NCBI GenBank assembly: GCA_000787465.1
Contig: JSYX01000006.1
Coordinates: 62,001 to 126,000 of the forward strand
Length of the DNA stretch: 64,000 nucleotides
Reading direction: 5' to 3'
DNA from: Thermomucor indicae-seudaticae
Lineage: Eukaryota > Mucoromycota > Mucoromycetes > Mucorales > Lichtheimiaceae
A program made the position numbers and the translations under genes. The notes beneath the pieces are model-generated. The model was not told the DNA's origin. It did no database searches and worked only from the letters and a program-made list of their open reading frames with translations. This document shows positions 43,656 to 57,012 of this stretch, in pieces. Position 1 is the stretch's first letter, and each line of letters starts with the position of its first letter.

Positions 43656-46600
43656 ATGAACACTGGAGATAAGGTTTCGAAAGAGGGTCATAGAACGAGT
43701 GCAATGCCGACGCCTGACCAGATCACACCTGGGCATCGCCATTGCTCGCCTTCATTGCACGAGTCGCCCAAAAGGCGGTGCGTTGAGCAACCTGATCTGC
43801 ACCACGCGCGTCCACCATTGTCTATGCCTGCTCGACTCCATTCTCTGTCCATTAATGTTTGTATGCTCCCCTTCATGTAGACGATGACTGACTGACTGTG
43901 GAACCTGCGTAGGAAAGCCGTCCTTGGACACCTCCGCAAGTTCAGTATCCACCTCAGCCTGTAGCTGGCCGCAGCAGCAGCAGTATACATGCGTCTGCGA
44001 TCGGCCGCTCGCATTCCACCACGTCGTTGCGATCGTTACCAGTCATTCTGCAGCAATATCCAGCCAACTTGCAGCCGCATCAAATGTACGCGCCAGTCCG
44101 AGACACACAACGACGACCAGCAGCAGCAGCAACAACAACAGCAGACCTGATTGATTTGACGGGCGAGGACAATCCAGCATCCAAGAACAGCGACGACGAC
44201 TTGATGATTGATGAAGAAATGACCAATAAAGACGTCTGTATTGGCATGATACAGACGGACATTGTCACCCTCAAAGTGCTGAACCTGGCAAAGGGCGAGC
44301 AGTACGAACCTGTCCATTTAGAATCGGAAGGAAAGAGAGATCAACAAAATTATTGTGAGTTGCACCCATTTAAAGAAAAACCTTAATCCAATATTGACTT
44401 GTGCATTTTTTGTGAGTTAGCATTCACCGTTACATCCCGCGGTCTTCCTCGTAAATTTGTGAGTGGTTCAGAAGGAATTCTTGGCAAATCTTGTCTGACT
44501 TGTTGCATCATTTTTTAGTATGGCTGGGTACCTTTTGAAGAAACCAAGGTACTGGGTCCACTAACAGACCACGGGTTGATTTGGTGGGACGCGATTATTC
44601 CTCGAGCTAAAGTCAACCCAACGCGTACGCCGCTCTACATCATCCTCTACTGCCGATCAATGAACGTGGACACGGTCATCAAGTTCTTTGAGCGGCACAA
44701 TGCAGCACTCAAAGATCCGCCGTTTTTCAATCCAGCCTGTCGCTACCAAAACCCGCACGGGCGTAGCATCAAATCAGCGTCGTCTGCGGGTCCTCTGGCG
44801 GCGTTCTCGAGTCGACCGGGCAGTCAGTCGGAGCAGACCAAACGCGATATCGCCCAGCTGCTGGACAGTATACCCAGTGATACCACGTCCCTTTCTAGAA
44901 AGAGGAGAAAGAAACGAAAGACAGTCTATGTGATTGAACCCGATGATTCGCAAATGCAAGTGGAGGAAGAAGAAGATAATAATGAAGGGGTGCCCGTGGA
45001 TGGTCTGCGGATCACCTTGATGCCGCATCAAGAGCGAGGCGTAGAGTGGATGATCGATAGAGAAGAAAATGCTAGCAGTTCGGGCGGAATTTTAGCCGAT
45101 GTAAGTTCTGATTGTACTCTCTCTATGGGACCAATCTCATTGTACTGTCATGTAGGATGTAAGTCCGATCGATAAAGATTATAATAACAGGGCAGCGGTT
45201 AAAGAAAAAGAGGGGTTAGATGGGTCTTGGAAAAACAATACAGACGATCGGATTGATAACTGCAACTCAATCACCAGCAGCGTCCAAAGAGCGTCGAGTT
45301 ACATTGATTGTTACTCCGTTGGCATTGATACAGCAATGGGCAATGGAGATCCAAACGAAGACGGTGGAGAATAGATTATCCGTACTGGTCCATCATGGAC
45401 CCACTAGAACAAGAGGTGACGAGAAGACATAAACAAGGAGGCTTGCAAATGATGACTCACCCCGCGATAGATCCAAAGGTGTTTGCAAATTATGATGTGG
45501 TGATCACTACGTATCAGGTCGTTGCCTCGGACATGCCTAATACAGATAAAAAGAACAAAGGGCGGACAACAAAGACATCGAACCTAGACAATGACATGTT
45601 TGAAGAGAGCGCACCGAGCAGCACCGTTACGTCACCCGGCAAGGCAGACGACAGCGAGGATGAAATCGCCAAGTCAGAAACAGGCCGGGGCCCTTTATTG
45701 CAGTTCAAATGGTATCGGGTCGTGCTAGGTAAGCCATTCATAACTGGTCTTGTTCGATAAACCTTGACTTATTTTGAATAAAAAAGACGAAGCGCAACAG
45801 ATAAAGAATCGGGCCACACGCTCGGCCTTGTCATGCACAAGTCTTATTGCCGAGAAGAGGTGGTGTCTGACGGGAACGCCTATACAGAACCATGTGGACG
45901 AGCTGTACAGCTTACTGCGGTTCCTGCGGATCCAGCCTTTGTGCGACTATCAGACTTTCCGCAAGACGATCTCGATACCTATACAGCTTGGCCAAGGAGA
46001 ACTTGCACTGGAACGGCTCAAGGTCGTGTTGATGGCAGTCATGCTACGGCGTACAAAGCAGCAGATATTGCATCACACCGCCAAAGAAGGAGAGGAGGAG
46101 GAGGAGGAGCGAAGATCTGCGTCCGATCATGCTAGCTTGCGCTTACCGGCACGCGAAAAGCAGGATATCTTGCTTACGTTCAGCCGTGAAGAGCGCGTGT
46201 TGTATGACATGTTGAACACCAAGACAAGGGACACGGTGGAACGGATTTTCCGAGCTGGCAAGGGCGAGCGCAATTATCTGAATATGCTCTGCATGTTGTT
46301 GCGGCTTCGACAAGCGTGCGACCACCCTCAGCTTGTGCTAAAGTCGGTGAATGCGGATCCGGATGCACTTGAGCTGGCGACGAGCGGGCTGGCGAATAAC
46401 AATAAGCGCGAATCAAGCGAGGCTGCAGCGCAGCGATTCTTGATGGCGAAAATGGCGGCTGATTTGGGGTGGCAAGGCGTTGAGCAAGACGTTGATGCCA
46501 ACAGGGCTGGAAAAGAATGCGAGCTATGTGGAAGGTTCGATCAGAAAGGAGAGGGCGGTTGTTCCATACAATGAACTCAGGCCATTCTGTTTTGTAGGTC

Positions 46601-47479
46601 ACTCAGTGTATCCTACAGTAATAATGATGTACCCTTTTGCGCGACTTGCAAGGAACAGATTGATCGGTGCACTGAAACGATATCGGCTATGCAAAGGGAC
46701 GCAGACCAATGCATGATGAGCACCAAAGTCGCAAAGATGATTGAGATCTTGAACGAGACCCGTAGAGACTATCCACGCGAAAAGACCATCGTGTTTTCTC
46801 AGTTCACTTCAATGCTGGACCTGCTGGAAACGCCTTTGCGGAAACACGGGTTCAAGTATTGCCGATGTAAGTTGCTGTAGAGAGTTGGAGAGGGGGACAA
46901 GCAATAGCTGACGTTTCTTTTGCTATCAGACGATGGGTCCATGTCCAGCCAAGCCAGAGAAAAGAGTCTCCGGTCGCTTCGGAATGATCCTGATTGCTTG
47001 GTGATGCTGATATCTCTGAAATGTGGATCGCTCGGGTAAGAACAAGTTATCTGTTCGCTTATTCTGTTTCCGGTTTATTAAAGGTGCTTTTCTTGCAGCT
47101 TAAACCTTACGGCTGCTAATCGCGTGATCCTCATGGATATATGGTGGAATCCTGCAGTGGAAGGTAAATAAAGAGGGGACTGATAGAGTAATGCAAGTTG
47201 CTGACATCACAAAAAAGAACAAGCTATTGACCGCGTGCATCGGATTGGTCAGCGACTTCCTGTGCGTGTCGTGCGTCTCATGATTGACCAGACGATTGAG
47301 CAGAAAATCATTCAGCTCCAGGAAAAGAAGGTTTGGAAGGACTGTGTTCGTTGGGTGGGTGGGCCCATGTATTAAACAGTTTGAAATAGGCTCAGATGGT
47401 GCAGGGAGCGCTCGGAGACGGCATGGTAAAGAATACCAAGCTTTCGATGAAAGAGATCCGGACACTGTTTGACCTTTAG
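43656..47479 (+). CDS. SNF2-family DNA-dependent ATPase, Rad16/ULS1-like, with SUMO-interacting motif
   Basis: More than ten exons. Start MNTGDKVSKEGHRTS; the first intron joins LHSLSIN to ESRPWTPPQVQYPPQPVAG. ADLIDLTGEDNP is a SUMO-interacting motif (IDLT with acidic tail). The ATPase has GILADMGLGKTIQTIGLI (Walker A), TLIVTPLALIQQW, FANYDVVITTYQVV, DEAQQIKNRATRSA (Walker B as DEAQ), KRWCLTGTPIQNHVDELYSL and VMLRRTKQQI. A four-cysteine insert CELCGR ... FCATC stands where Rad16/Rad5 carry a RING. The C-terminal helicase lobe has [72 protein letters not shown] and ends IRTLFDL. Relatives remove or ubiquitinate SUMO-modified or damaged chromatin proteins. A full C3HC4 RING is not seen, so ligase activity is uncertain. 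Junctions at 45415/45471 and 45728/45787 were checked. Confidence 0.9.
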
Positions 47480-48189
47480 GTTTCTTTGTTACAGCGTTCA
47501 TTTCTTTCCTTTTGTCACTTGCACTTTCATTTTTCTCATCTATGCAGAGATATCTTTCATTTATATATGTAACATACATACCTGATCATCCTCGCTTGTA
47601 TGGCTAGAAACAAAAAAGTACTCTCATATATGAACATGCATGCTCGCAGTTATGTTTACACTTATTGACAACAACTCCTTTATACAATCGGATAAGCTGA
47701 TCCCGATAAGGAACCTTTCTGCGTTTTTGGAAAAGATCAATCGAAGGGTGTGTGGCTGCTGTGCAACATATGACGGGAATGGGATCTACCGATGTGAAAG
47801 GGTCAACACACTGAGCACAATGAGGATATCCTGTAGAGAATGTCGCGCATTTTCCCCTCCTTGCACGTGGCGTTATCGTATATCACCGCGTACGTGTCTC
47901 AGGAACCATGGCTCTCTATCAGAAAAACATGTTTGTTACCGAAATAGTCACTTTGACGTCTTGTTTGTGTTCACTGACAGCGTGGAGTCTAAAAAGAAGT
48001 ATGTAGATTTCCCGGGTTTCGAATTCGGGGTATTCACGCCACGCTCAACGAAGCCTCAGAAACTTCTGCTACATCAGAAAACAGAACCCTCCTAGCAGAA
48101 TATCGTGATTATCCTTATCTTGTGTCAGTAGTATAAATAGGCATGATTTTTCAATAAAAAAAGAAGAAACGCGAATCGCTCTCTTGCAA
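47480..48189. other. Intergenic spacer
   Basis: About 700 bp. A 151-codon plus-strand frame at 47640-48095 is not supported: Cys/Arg/Phe composition without pattern, spanning the promoter of the calcium pump. Confidence 0.5.
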
Positions 48190-51100
48190 ATGACGTCCAA
48201 AAGCGAACCTCTGGAGAATAATAAGAGACCACCAGCCATTGTAACACAGCCCGATGAACCACAGCAATCTCCACATCCGTCACCGATACCCTCGTCAACC
48301 TTGCCGCCACCTAGCGAAGAACGCGTACAAGTGGATATGCGGGCGGACGATCAGACAACAACACCGCACAATGACCCCAATAACCCTTTCGCCTTTACTC
48401 CGCTACAGTTATCAGCGTTAATGGACCCAAAGAACATGGACCTGCTTCATGCCTATTCCGGTCTTGAAGGCATGGCAAGAGGTCTCCAGGCCGATATTCA
48501 GAATGGCTTATCACCATCGTCAACCATCCAGTACAAAGTAACACTTGAAGCTGTCATGGCCAAACAACAAGAGCGAAAACCTTTTTCATCGTCGACTGCC
48601 AACAACTTTGAATTGCGCTCAACTGTCTTTGGAACCAACACGTTGCCGCCAATCAAAAGCAAGAACATTCTTGAGCTCATGCTGCTTGCGTTCCGCGACA
48701 AGACCTTGGTATTTATAGACACTGTGTCAATAAATAAGAGAGATATCTCAAACTTTTTCGCTACTAGATGTTGCAGGGCATTGCTGCCATCGTGTCGTTG
48801 GCGATTGGATTGTATGAAGATATCGCAATACCCGAATACGATGGTCATGGCAACAGGATACCAGGCGTCAAATGGGTTGAAGGCGTTGCGATCATTGTGG
48901 CTATTGTGATTGTCGTTTTGGTTGGCAGCATCAGTGACTTTCAGAAAGAAAAGCAGTTTCGAAAACTGAATGCCAAAAAGGAAGATCGACTGGTCAAAGT
49001 AAAATGATGCCTCTCCGCCATATCAAGAGTGAAGCTGAAGCCTCAATTCTTATATACAGGCTACTCGGGATGGTGTTGTATCCATGATCTCTGTGCACGA
49101 CGTTCAAGTGGGCGACGTGCTTCATTTGGAACCAGGCGACATCGTGTCTGCGGACGGGATACTTATCCAGGGCCATAATCTAAAGTGTGACGAGTCAGCT
49201 GCCACGGGCGAATCTGATGCCGTACGCAAGTTGCCCTGGGACACGTGTTATCGCATGGCCTATGGCATGAAGAAGGACAAGGAAGAAGAAGAGGAAAAGT
49301 TCTTGACCATACCAGTCGCCAGCACCACACCGCCGTCCAAACCACCCACACCGCAGGCGCTAAATAACCGGTCTCTTCCAGACCCTTTCATCATTTCAGG
49401 GTCCAAGGTTCTGGAAGGCATGGCGACTTATCTCGTTACCGGCGTCGGCGTCAACTCGTACCACGGTCGGACCATGATGGCTCTGCGTACAGAGGATGAC
49501 ATGACTCCACTCCAAAAGAAACTGAATGAGCTAGCAGGCATGATTGCCAAGTTGGGTTTTGCCGCGGCTATCCTGATGCTGATTGCCCTCTTGATCCGTT
49601 ACTTTGTCGCTTTCCGGAACGGTGTCCCGACCGAGCCCACCCAAATCGCGAGCGACGTGATGAGTATCTTGATTCTGGTCGTTACCGTCATTGTCATGGC
49701 CGTACCTGAAGGCTTACCATTAGCCGTAACACTAGGTAAGCAGAATATAAACTATACACGGCCACAGCGAAAATGGCACACTCAAAGGATCCACGCTTTC
49801 ATTGAAGCTCTGGCTTATGCCACCCAGCGCATGCTAAAGGATAACAACCTGGTGCGTGTCTTGGCCTCTTGTGAAACCATGGGCAATGCCACCACTGTCT
49901 GCTCGGACAAGACAGGTACCCTCACAGAAAACAAGATGACTGTGGTGTGCGGTATGCTTGGTACCGACTTCCGATTCACGCGTGACGATCTGCCTGATAT
50001 CCCGCAAAAGGTTCCAAAGTCTGTCTTGGACCTGCTGAACCAATCCGTTGCCATCAACTCGAGCGCGTTCGAGGGTGCAGACGACAATGGCCAACCTGTG
50101 CTGGTCGGGAACAAGACGGAAACGGCTCTCTTGTCGTTTTCTCGTGACATGGGTTCCGAGCACTTTGAGTCCCTTCGACGCCGTTATAGCGTGGCCCAAC
50201 TCTACCCCTTCAGCTCCGAGCGTAAAGCCATGGCGACGGTGGTGCGTATGGGTGAACAATCGACCTACTATCGCGCGCATATCAAGGGTGCTTCTGAGAT
50301 CGTCGTTGGCCTGTGTTCCGAGGTAGTCACGATGGGCGGCTGCGAGACGCGCAAAATGACGTACGAGGACCGTCGGTATGTGGAGAGTGTCATTGAAGAA
50401 TACGCATCGCGCAGTTTGCGAACGATTGCTATTGCCTATCGTGACTTGGAGCGATGGCCTCTGCTTAACCAAGCTGGTGGTGATGATGTGCCGTATGAAA
50501 CACTGGTACAGGACAAGAACCTGAAGCTTGTAGCAATTGTGGGCATCGAAGATCCTCTTCGAGCTGGGGTCAAGGACGCGGTCCGGGCATGCCAACAAGC
50601 CGGTGTGTTCGTACGCATGGTGACGGGCGACAATGTGATGACGGCCAAAAGTATTGCGAAGCAATGCGGTATCTATACGCCAGGAGGGGTTGTGATGGAG
50701 GGTCCTGTGTTCCGGCGCCTACCGCCGTCCGAGATGGACGCGTTGATTCCTCGACTGCAAGTTTTGGCCCGTTCGAGTCCAGAGGACAAGCGGATCTTGG
50801 TGGAACGGCTCAACCAGTTGGGCGAGACGGTGGCGGTGACAGGTGACGGCACCAACGATGGACCTGCGCTCAAGCTGGCGGACGTCGGGTTCTCGATGGG
50901 GATGGCCGGCACCGAAGTGGCCAAGGAAGCGTCGAGCATCATTCTCATGGACGACAATTTCGCAAGCATCGTCAAGGCCATCCTGTGGGGACGGTGCGTC
51001 AATGATTCGGTCCGCAAGTTTCTCGAGTTCCAGTTGACGGTGAACGTCACTGCGGTTGTGCTCACGTTCATCTCGGGCGTCGCGAGCTCGAAGCAGAAAT

Positions 51101-51840
51101 CGGTGCTGACCGCTGTCCAGCTGCTCTGGGTCAACCTCATCATGGATACCTTTGCGGCACTCGCACTGGCAACGGATCCGCCCACGGAAGAGCTCCTTGA
51201 ACGCGCGCCAGAACCGAAATCAACGCCTCTCATCACTCTCAAGATGTGGAAAATGATAATTGGCCAATCCATGTTCCAGATCATTGTCACCTTTGTTCTT
51301 CTCTATGGCAAGGTCCTCGACTATGACCCCGGAGACACCGTTCTGCAAACCATCGTCTTTAATACCTTTGTCTTTTGCCAGATCTTTAATGAAATCAAGT
51401 AGGTCGAATTTTGTTATGATTATTCTGGCCGGACGAACTAATTTCTTTCATTTAGCTGCCGCAGGATTGACAGCAAGCTCAACGTCTTTCATAACGTGCT
51501 TTCAAACAAGTTTTTCATCTTTGTCTTTTTCCTGTGTGTTCTCCTGCAGGCCATCATCGTCAACTTTGGCGGCATAGCATTTCAAGTCACTCGCATCGAT
51601 GGGCCCTCATGGGCCATTGCCGTCGTTGTCGGTCTGTTTGCTCTGCCTGTAGGCGCCGTGGTCCGCCTGATTCCAGATCACTGGTTCAGTTTCTTGTTCC
51701 GCAACCCTGACACGCGTCGACGTTACCATGGTGATAAACATCAGGGTCCCTTGGTACCTTCCGTTTACATTTCAAGTAGCGATATCGAGTCTCCATGTCC
51801 TCACCAAACAAATCAATGCTTAAAACGACCCACCGTGTAA
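48190..51840 (+). CDS. PMC1: PMCA-type calcium-transporting P-type ATPase (P2B)
   Basis: Five exons, 48190-48708, 48768-48998, 49060-49735, 49808-51398 and 51456-51840, give 1133 aa. A Pro/Ser-rich N-terminus is followed by M1-M2 (LQGIAAIVSLAIGL; VAIIVAIVIVVLVGSISDF), the actuator loop (GDVLHLEPGDIVSADGILIQ, CDESAATGESD), M3-M4 with VIVMAVPEGLPLAVTLALAY (PEGLP), the phosphorylation site CSDKTGTLTENKMTV, KGASEIV, VRMVTGDNVMTAKSIA, AVTGDGTNDGPALKLADVGF and M5-M10. PEGLP and the N..D residues in VQLLWVNLIMDTFAALALAT match PMCA/Pmc1. It exports cytosolic calcium to the vacuole or outside. No obvious C-terminal calmodulin-binding helix; the tail after M10 is short. The 72-nt third intron is in frame and lacks stops. 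Confidence 0.97.
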
Positions 51841-52616
51841 AATACGAAAGATGCATTCTTCTCTTACTATCACTGTAAACCTATTAATGTACCAATTTGC
51901 GTGTTCTTTCTTATCATTGTTTTATACAAAGATCAGCCTTAGCAATCCACGGATCTCCATGCATGTCAGGCTTTTCAAAGAATGCCCTTGTTTGGCCGTA
52001 AAGCAGACCCGATCTGTAACGCTGAGCTATCCAGGTTGGAAAAGTCTCGAAATACTGCACCCGGTGTTTTCACATGGAACTGAGCCAATTGTATGATAGC
52101 GGTCGGTTATCTGGTAGTTTTCAAAAATGGTAAACTGTCGTGTGCCCGCCATTGTTGGATAAACCGTCTCCGACTTGAGTCAAAAATAAAGAAGCATCGC
52201 GATATCGAACTCCTTTGACTCAAAACCTTCCGTCTTAAGGGACCTAACACAGTGACAAGGGAAAGCCTGTTATTGCGGAACACACACACCTCTTTTTTTT
52301 GAAAGAAAGCGTTAGTCCGGATCGTAGATTCTGTTTTGGCTCTGATTTGGTAAACATGATGCAGCGTGCGGACATGGCGCCGAAAATCAAAGGCTTTCTG
52401 ATCTGCTGAGACCTAAAACGCAAGAGGTAGCGTCTGTGATTGGACGGATCTCTCGGGCCGTGTCCATCGGCGAATCTAATGCCCATTTGCCTTTACTTTT
52501 CCCGCGAAGCAGGCAAAATGAGTCTGTCCACTTTATATAAATACTGCGGTTGATCAGGGCGTAACACACGCCTTATCTTTCTTTAAACTTCTTCTTGCAC
52601 TTTGCCACGGCGAATC
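51841..52616. other. Intergenic; promoter of first ABC gene
   Basis: About 780 bp. A TATA-like TTTATATAAAT lies near 52533-52543, about 75-85 bp before the ATG at 52617. No gene seen. Confidence 0.6.
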
Positions 52617-55600
52617 ATGACCGGGTCCATTAGGTCCACACGGTCTTCTTCACAGACCGTGCAGGAACTTGCCGAGAAACAAAGCGTTTATGATGCCCCG
52701 TTATCAACCATCAGCTCAGACGACGAAAAGCATCCCATCGAAGAAGTGCCACCCGCCAACGACGAATCTAGGAAAAAAGAAGAGAACAAAAAGAAAAAGA
52801 AAGAGAAGCAGCCTTCAGTGCCTATTTACAAGCTATTCCGCTTCGCATCCAAGCTTGATCTTCTGATGATCCTGATTTCCATGATTTTCTCCGCAGGCAC
52901 GGGCGCTCTCCAGCCTGCCGTGATCCTGATCTTTGGCAATTTCCTGAGCAATATCCAGACCGCCATGATGGACAATCCAAAGGGACCGCTCTTGCCGTAC
53001 GTCTATGATCTGATCCTTACCTTTGTCTACATGGGTACAGCCTCCTTGGTCGCCGCGTATATCGCCCAGTGCTTCTGGATTATGACTGGCGAGAATCAAA
53101 CCCGTCGCATCCGCCAGCGCTATGTGCACGCTATCCTCCGACAGGATCTCAGCTGGTTCGACAAGGCTGAAGAAGGTTCGCTCACCACACGTCTCGCGAC
53201 TGACACTCAGTTGATCCAGGACGGCATCTCGGAAAAGTTTGGCGTCTTCCTCCAATGTCTGGCGGCGTTTATCACTGGTTTCGTCATCGCCTTTGTCAAG
53301 GGCTGGCGTCTCGCTGTGGTTATTCTCGCGACCGTGCCCATCTTGGCTGGCGTCGGTGGCATCATGGGCTATTCGATCACCAAGTTCACGCTCAAGACGC
53401 AGGATGCCTATGCTGAAGCTGGTGCCGTGGCCGAACAAGTCTTTGCTGGCATTCGTACCGTGTACTCGTTTTCGCTGCAAGCACGCTTCTCCAAGATCTA
53501 CAAGTCCAAGCTCGTCAAGGCTCGCAAGGCTGGTGTCAAACGTGGCGTGATCCTCGGCCTCGGTTTCGGCAGCTTCATGTTTGTCTTGTTCTGCACCTAC
53601 GGTCTTTCTTTCTGGTACGGCGGTCAGCTGGTCTCGCAGCACAAGATGGACGGTCCAACCGTGCTGGTTGTCTTCTTTTCCATGATTATTGGTGCCATGT
53701 CCCTGCTGCAGTTGCCTCCGAACCTGTCTGCCGTGTCCACTGCCTGCGGTGCTGCCTACAAGGTGTTCTCGACCATCGACCGTGTTCCTACTATTGACCC
53801 TGACTCGGAGGAAGGCGAAAAACCAGACAAGGTCGTGGGCGAGATCGAGTTCCGCAACGTCAAGTTCAAGTACCCAACGCGTCCAGATATCACAATTCTC
53901 AAGAACCTCAACCTCAAGATCAAGCCTGGCATGACTGTCGCCTTTGTGGGTCCCTCCGGTTCCGGCAAGTCAACCAGCGTGCAGCTTATTCAGCGCTTTT
54001 ACGATCCTATCGAAGGCCAAGTGCTTCTGGACGGCAAGGACCTCAAGGACATCAACTTGCGCTGGCTTCGCAATCAGATTGGTGTTGTCAGTCAAGAACC
54101 GGTCCTCTTCAACATGACAATCCGCCAGAACTTGCTTATGGGTATCGACTATGAAGCTTCCCGTGAGGAGATCATTGAGGCATGCAAGAAGGCCAACTGC
54201 CATAACTTCATCTCTCAATTGCCCGATGGCTATGATACCTTGGTCGGTGAACATGGCGGTATGCTTTCTGGTGGTCAAAAGCAGCGTATCGCCATTGCTC
54301 GTGCTATTCTGAAGAACCCCAAGATCCTGCTACTGGACGAAGTAAGTAGAAACATCAAACATCCAGTCTTTTTCATCCAGTTGACTCACTATTCACAATT
54401 TAGGCTACTTCCGCTTTGGACACGCAATCGGAGCGTCTCGTGCAAAAGGCTCTGGATGCAGCTTCAGCCAACTGCACCACGATCGTGATTGCCCATCGTC
54501 TGTCTACCATCCGCAATGCCGATTTAATTGTGGTCATGCAACAAGGCGATTTGGTTGAACAAGGCACTCATGATGAGCTTTTGGCTCTGGGCGGTGTTTA
54601 TGCCGATCTCGTCAAAAAGCAAGAAATTGCGACCAAGAAGGTTGGCGCCTCTGACGAACAAGAAGAAGAGGTGGATGACGAAGAACTGCTCCGGCAAGAA
54701 ACGGCTGATCTCTTGAAGGAACAGCAAAAGATTGAGGCGGCTGCTACGGCGGACAAGGAACAGGATGCTACCAAAGATCACTTGGTCCGGATGAGCACGA
54801 TATCGTCCATTGATGCTTTTGAACTCAAGCTTCGCAAGGAAAAGGAGAACCGCAAGTTGCGCATGAAGCAAAAGGCTCCCATGGGTCGAATCTTCAAGCA
54901 GATGCGTCCGGAATGGCCCATGTTGTTCACTGGCTGTGTCGGTGCTGCCATCGCTGGTGCTGTGTTCCCGTGCTTTGCACTCATCTTTGCCAAGGTCATC
55001 AACGTCATGGTTCTGAGCGATGCCAGTAGCGTGGCCCCTGGTCCTCTTCAGGGTGCTAACCTGTACGCGTTTCTGTTTGTCATGTTTGGTATCGCTGCCT
55101 TCCTTGGTTTCGGCTCCCAGGTGGTTTCCTTTGAGGTTGCTGGCGAGCGGTACACGGAGCGTCTGCGCGGCTACATCTTTGATGCCTACATGAAACAGGA
55201 GATCGGCTACTTTGATGAAGACGAGCACAGCATGGGTGCCTTGACCTCCAAGCTTGCGATTGACTCCAAGAACGTTAACGAAATGGTGACCAAGGTGTGG
55301 GGCGATGTTACTCAGGTCGTCGTTACTGGTATTACAGGTCTCGTCATCGCCTTTGTCCACAGCTGGGCTTTGACTCTGATCGTCCTTTGTCTGGGCCCCT
55401 TCATTGCTGGCGCCACCTTTTATGAATCCAAGATCCACCGTGGGTTTGAAGACGAAACCGCCAAGGCTAATGAACAGAGTGGCGAAGTTGCTGGAGAAGC
55501 CATCAAGGAGATCCGGACCGTTGCTGCCCTGAACAAGCAAGGCCACTTTGAAATCAAGTTCGACCGTGCTTTGGAACACCCTCACCGGCTGGCTATCCGC

Positions 55601-56711
55601 AAGGCCTTCTTGTCTTCGATCGGTTACGCTCTTCATCAGGGCATCATGATGTACATGAATGCTGTTGCTTTTTACGCTGGCGTGCGCTTCATTGACAACG
55701 GCATGATCGATTTCCAGAAGCTGATGGTCTGTATGATGACTGTGCTTATCACAGCCCAAGGTGTCGGTCGTGCAAGTGTCTTTACCTCCACTTATGCCAA
55801 GGCCAAGAATTCTGCGATTGCCACCTTTGAAGTACTGGACCGCAAGCCCCATATTGATCCTGATCTGGAAGGCATCGAACCCGAGAGAGTCAATGGCGAC
55901 ATTTCGTTTGAGAACATTACTTTCCGGTATCCTGCTCGTCCTGATGTTCCTATCTTTAACGGTGAATTTAATCTGGAAGGCAAGGCTGGACAGACCATTG
56001 CTCTTGTGGGTCCATCCGGGTGCGGCAAGTCAACAACCATTGGTATGCTCCAGCGGTGGTATGATCCTATCGAAGGCACCGTCCGTCTGGATGAGCACAA
56101 TGTCAAGAACTTTACCCTGAGCAATTTGCGTAGCCACATGGCTTTGGTCGGTCAGGAACCCGTCTTGTTTGACATGACCATCGGCGAAAACATCCGCTTT
56201 GGTGTTGATGAAGACAAGAACATAACGCAAGAACAAGTGGAGGAAGCTTGCCGGGCCGCCAATATTCACAAGTTTATCAGCAGTCTCCCTGATGGCTACA
56301 ACACTCGCGTCGGTGACAAGGGATCGCAGCTGTCTGGTGGTCAGAAGCAACGCATTGCCATCGCTCGTGCTCTTATTCGCAAGCCCAAGGTGCTCCTGCT
56401 GGATGAAGCCACTTCTGCTCTAGACAGCGAATCTGAAAAGCTGGTGCAGCAAGCCATTGATAACATCATCAGCGAAGGCGGTCGTACTACGATCACCATT
56501 GCTCACCGATTATCCACTATTCAGGTACGAAACTAACGAGAATTTGATTTTCATACTTTCGCTAACCGTTTCGATTTTTTTATAGGATGCTGATCTTATT
56601 TGCGTTGTCAAGAATGGCCGCGTCGTGGAACAAGGCACTCACTGGGAGCTGCTCAAATTAAACGCAGAATATGCCAATCTTGTCAAGCAGCAATCCCTCA
56701 ATGCCCACTAG
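52617..56711 (+). CDS. ABCB full transporter (MDR/P-glycoprotein type), copy 1
   Basis: Three exons, 52617-54341, 54404-56524 and 56586-56711, give 1323 aa. Layout TMD1-NBD1-TMD2-NBD2. Charged N-terminus with a Lys-rich run ([15 protein letters not shown]). NBD1: Walker [16 protein letters not shown]-loop [10 protein letters not shown], signature [14 protein letters not shown], Walker B KILLLDE then [10 protein letters not shown] and [11 protein letters not shown]. The linker is acidic ([10 protein letters not shown]). NBD2: Walker [15 protein letters not shown], signature [29 protein letters not shown], then the final exon [20 protein letters not shown] to SLNAH. All ATP-site residues are present at both sites. 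A plasma-membrane or vacuolar exporter of hydrophobic compounds; substrate unknown. Start at ATG 52617. Strong codon bias suggests high expression. Confidence 0.97.
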
Positions 56712-57012
56712 AAGGTTATTGATGCTATTATACACTACATATACATTCTACTTTATTTCTTTTTTTCATACTTTATATTACCAACTACAGCATTTACATG
56801 CATTACTTTTTTCAAGCTGTACACTATTCAATCTGAGATAATACCAGCCACGAAGGCATTTGGCAAAACAACCATTATGTGTGCCATGAAAATTATTTAA
56901 TGGGCGACTTTAGGCATGCTTTTGTGATGGTGATCGGGATCAGCACTGTAATCGACTTCTTGGCTTTTTGCGAGCTTTAGATATGCTAAGCTCTGGTTAC
57001 CTTGTTGTTTGG
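56712..57012. other. Spacer after ABC copy 1
   Basis: About 300 bp, T-rich 3' flank of the first ABC gene. No gene seen. The end of this stretch, TTGTTGTTTGG at 57002-57012, looks like a decayed splice acceptor. Confidence 0.5.

Noticed and set aside
47640..48095. 151-codon plus-strand frame
   Set aside because: No recognisable pattern, Cys/Arg/Phe composition, and it occupies the promoter of the calcium pump.
49834..50664. 276-codon minus-strand open frame
   Set aside because: Antisense shadow of the calcium-pump catalytic domain.
52833..53642. 269-codon minus-strand open frame
   Set aside because: Antisense shadow of the first membrane domain of ABC copy 1.
54524..55852. 442-codon minus-strand open frame
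   Set aside because: Lies wholly antisense inside the second half of ABC copy 1; long antisense frames are expected from its strong codon bias.
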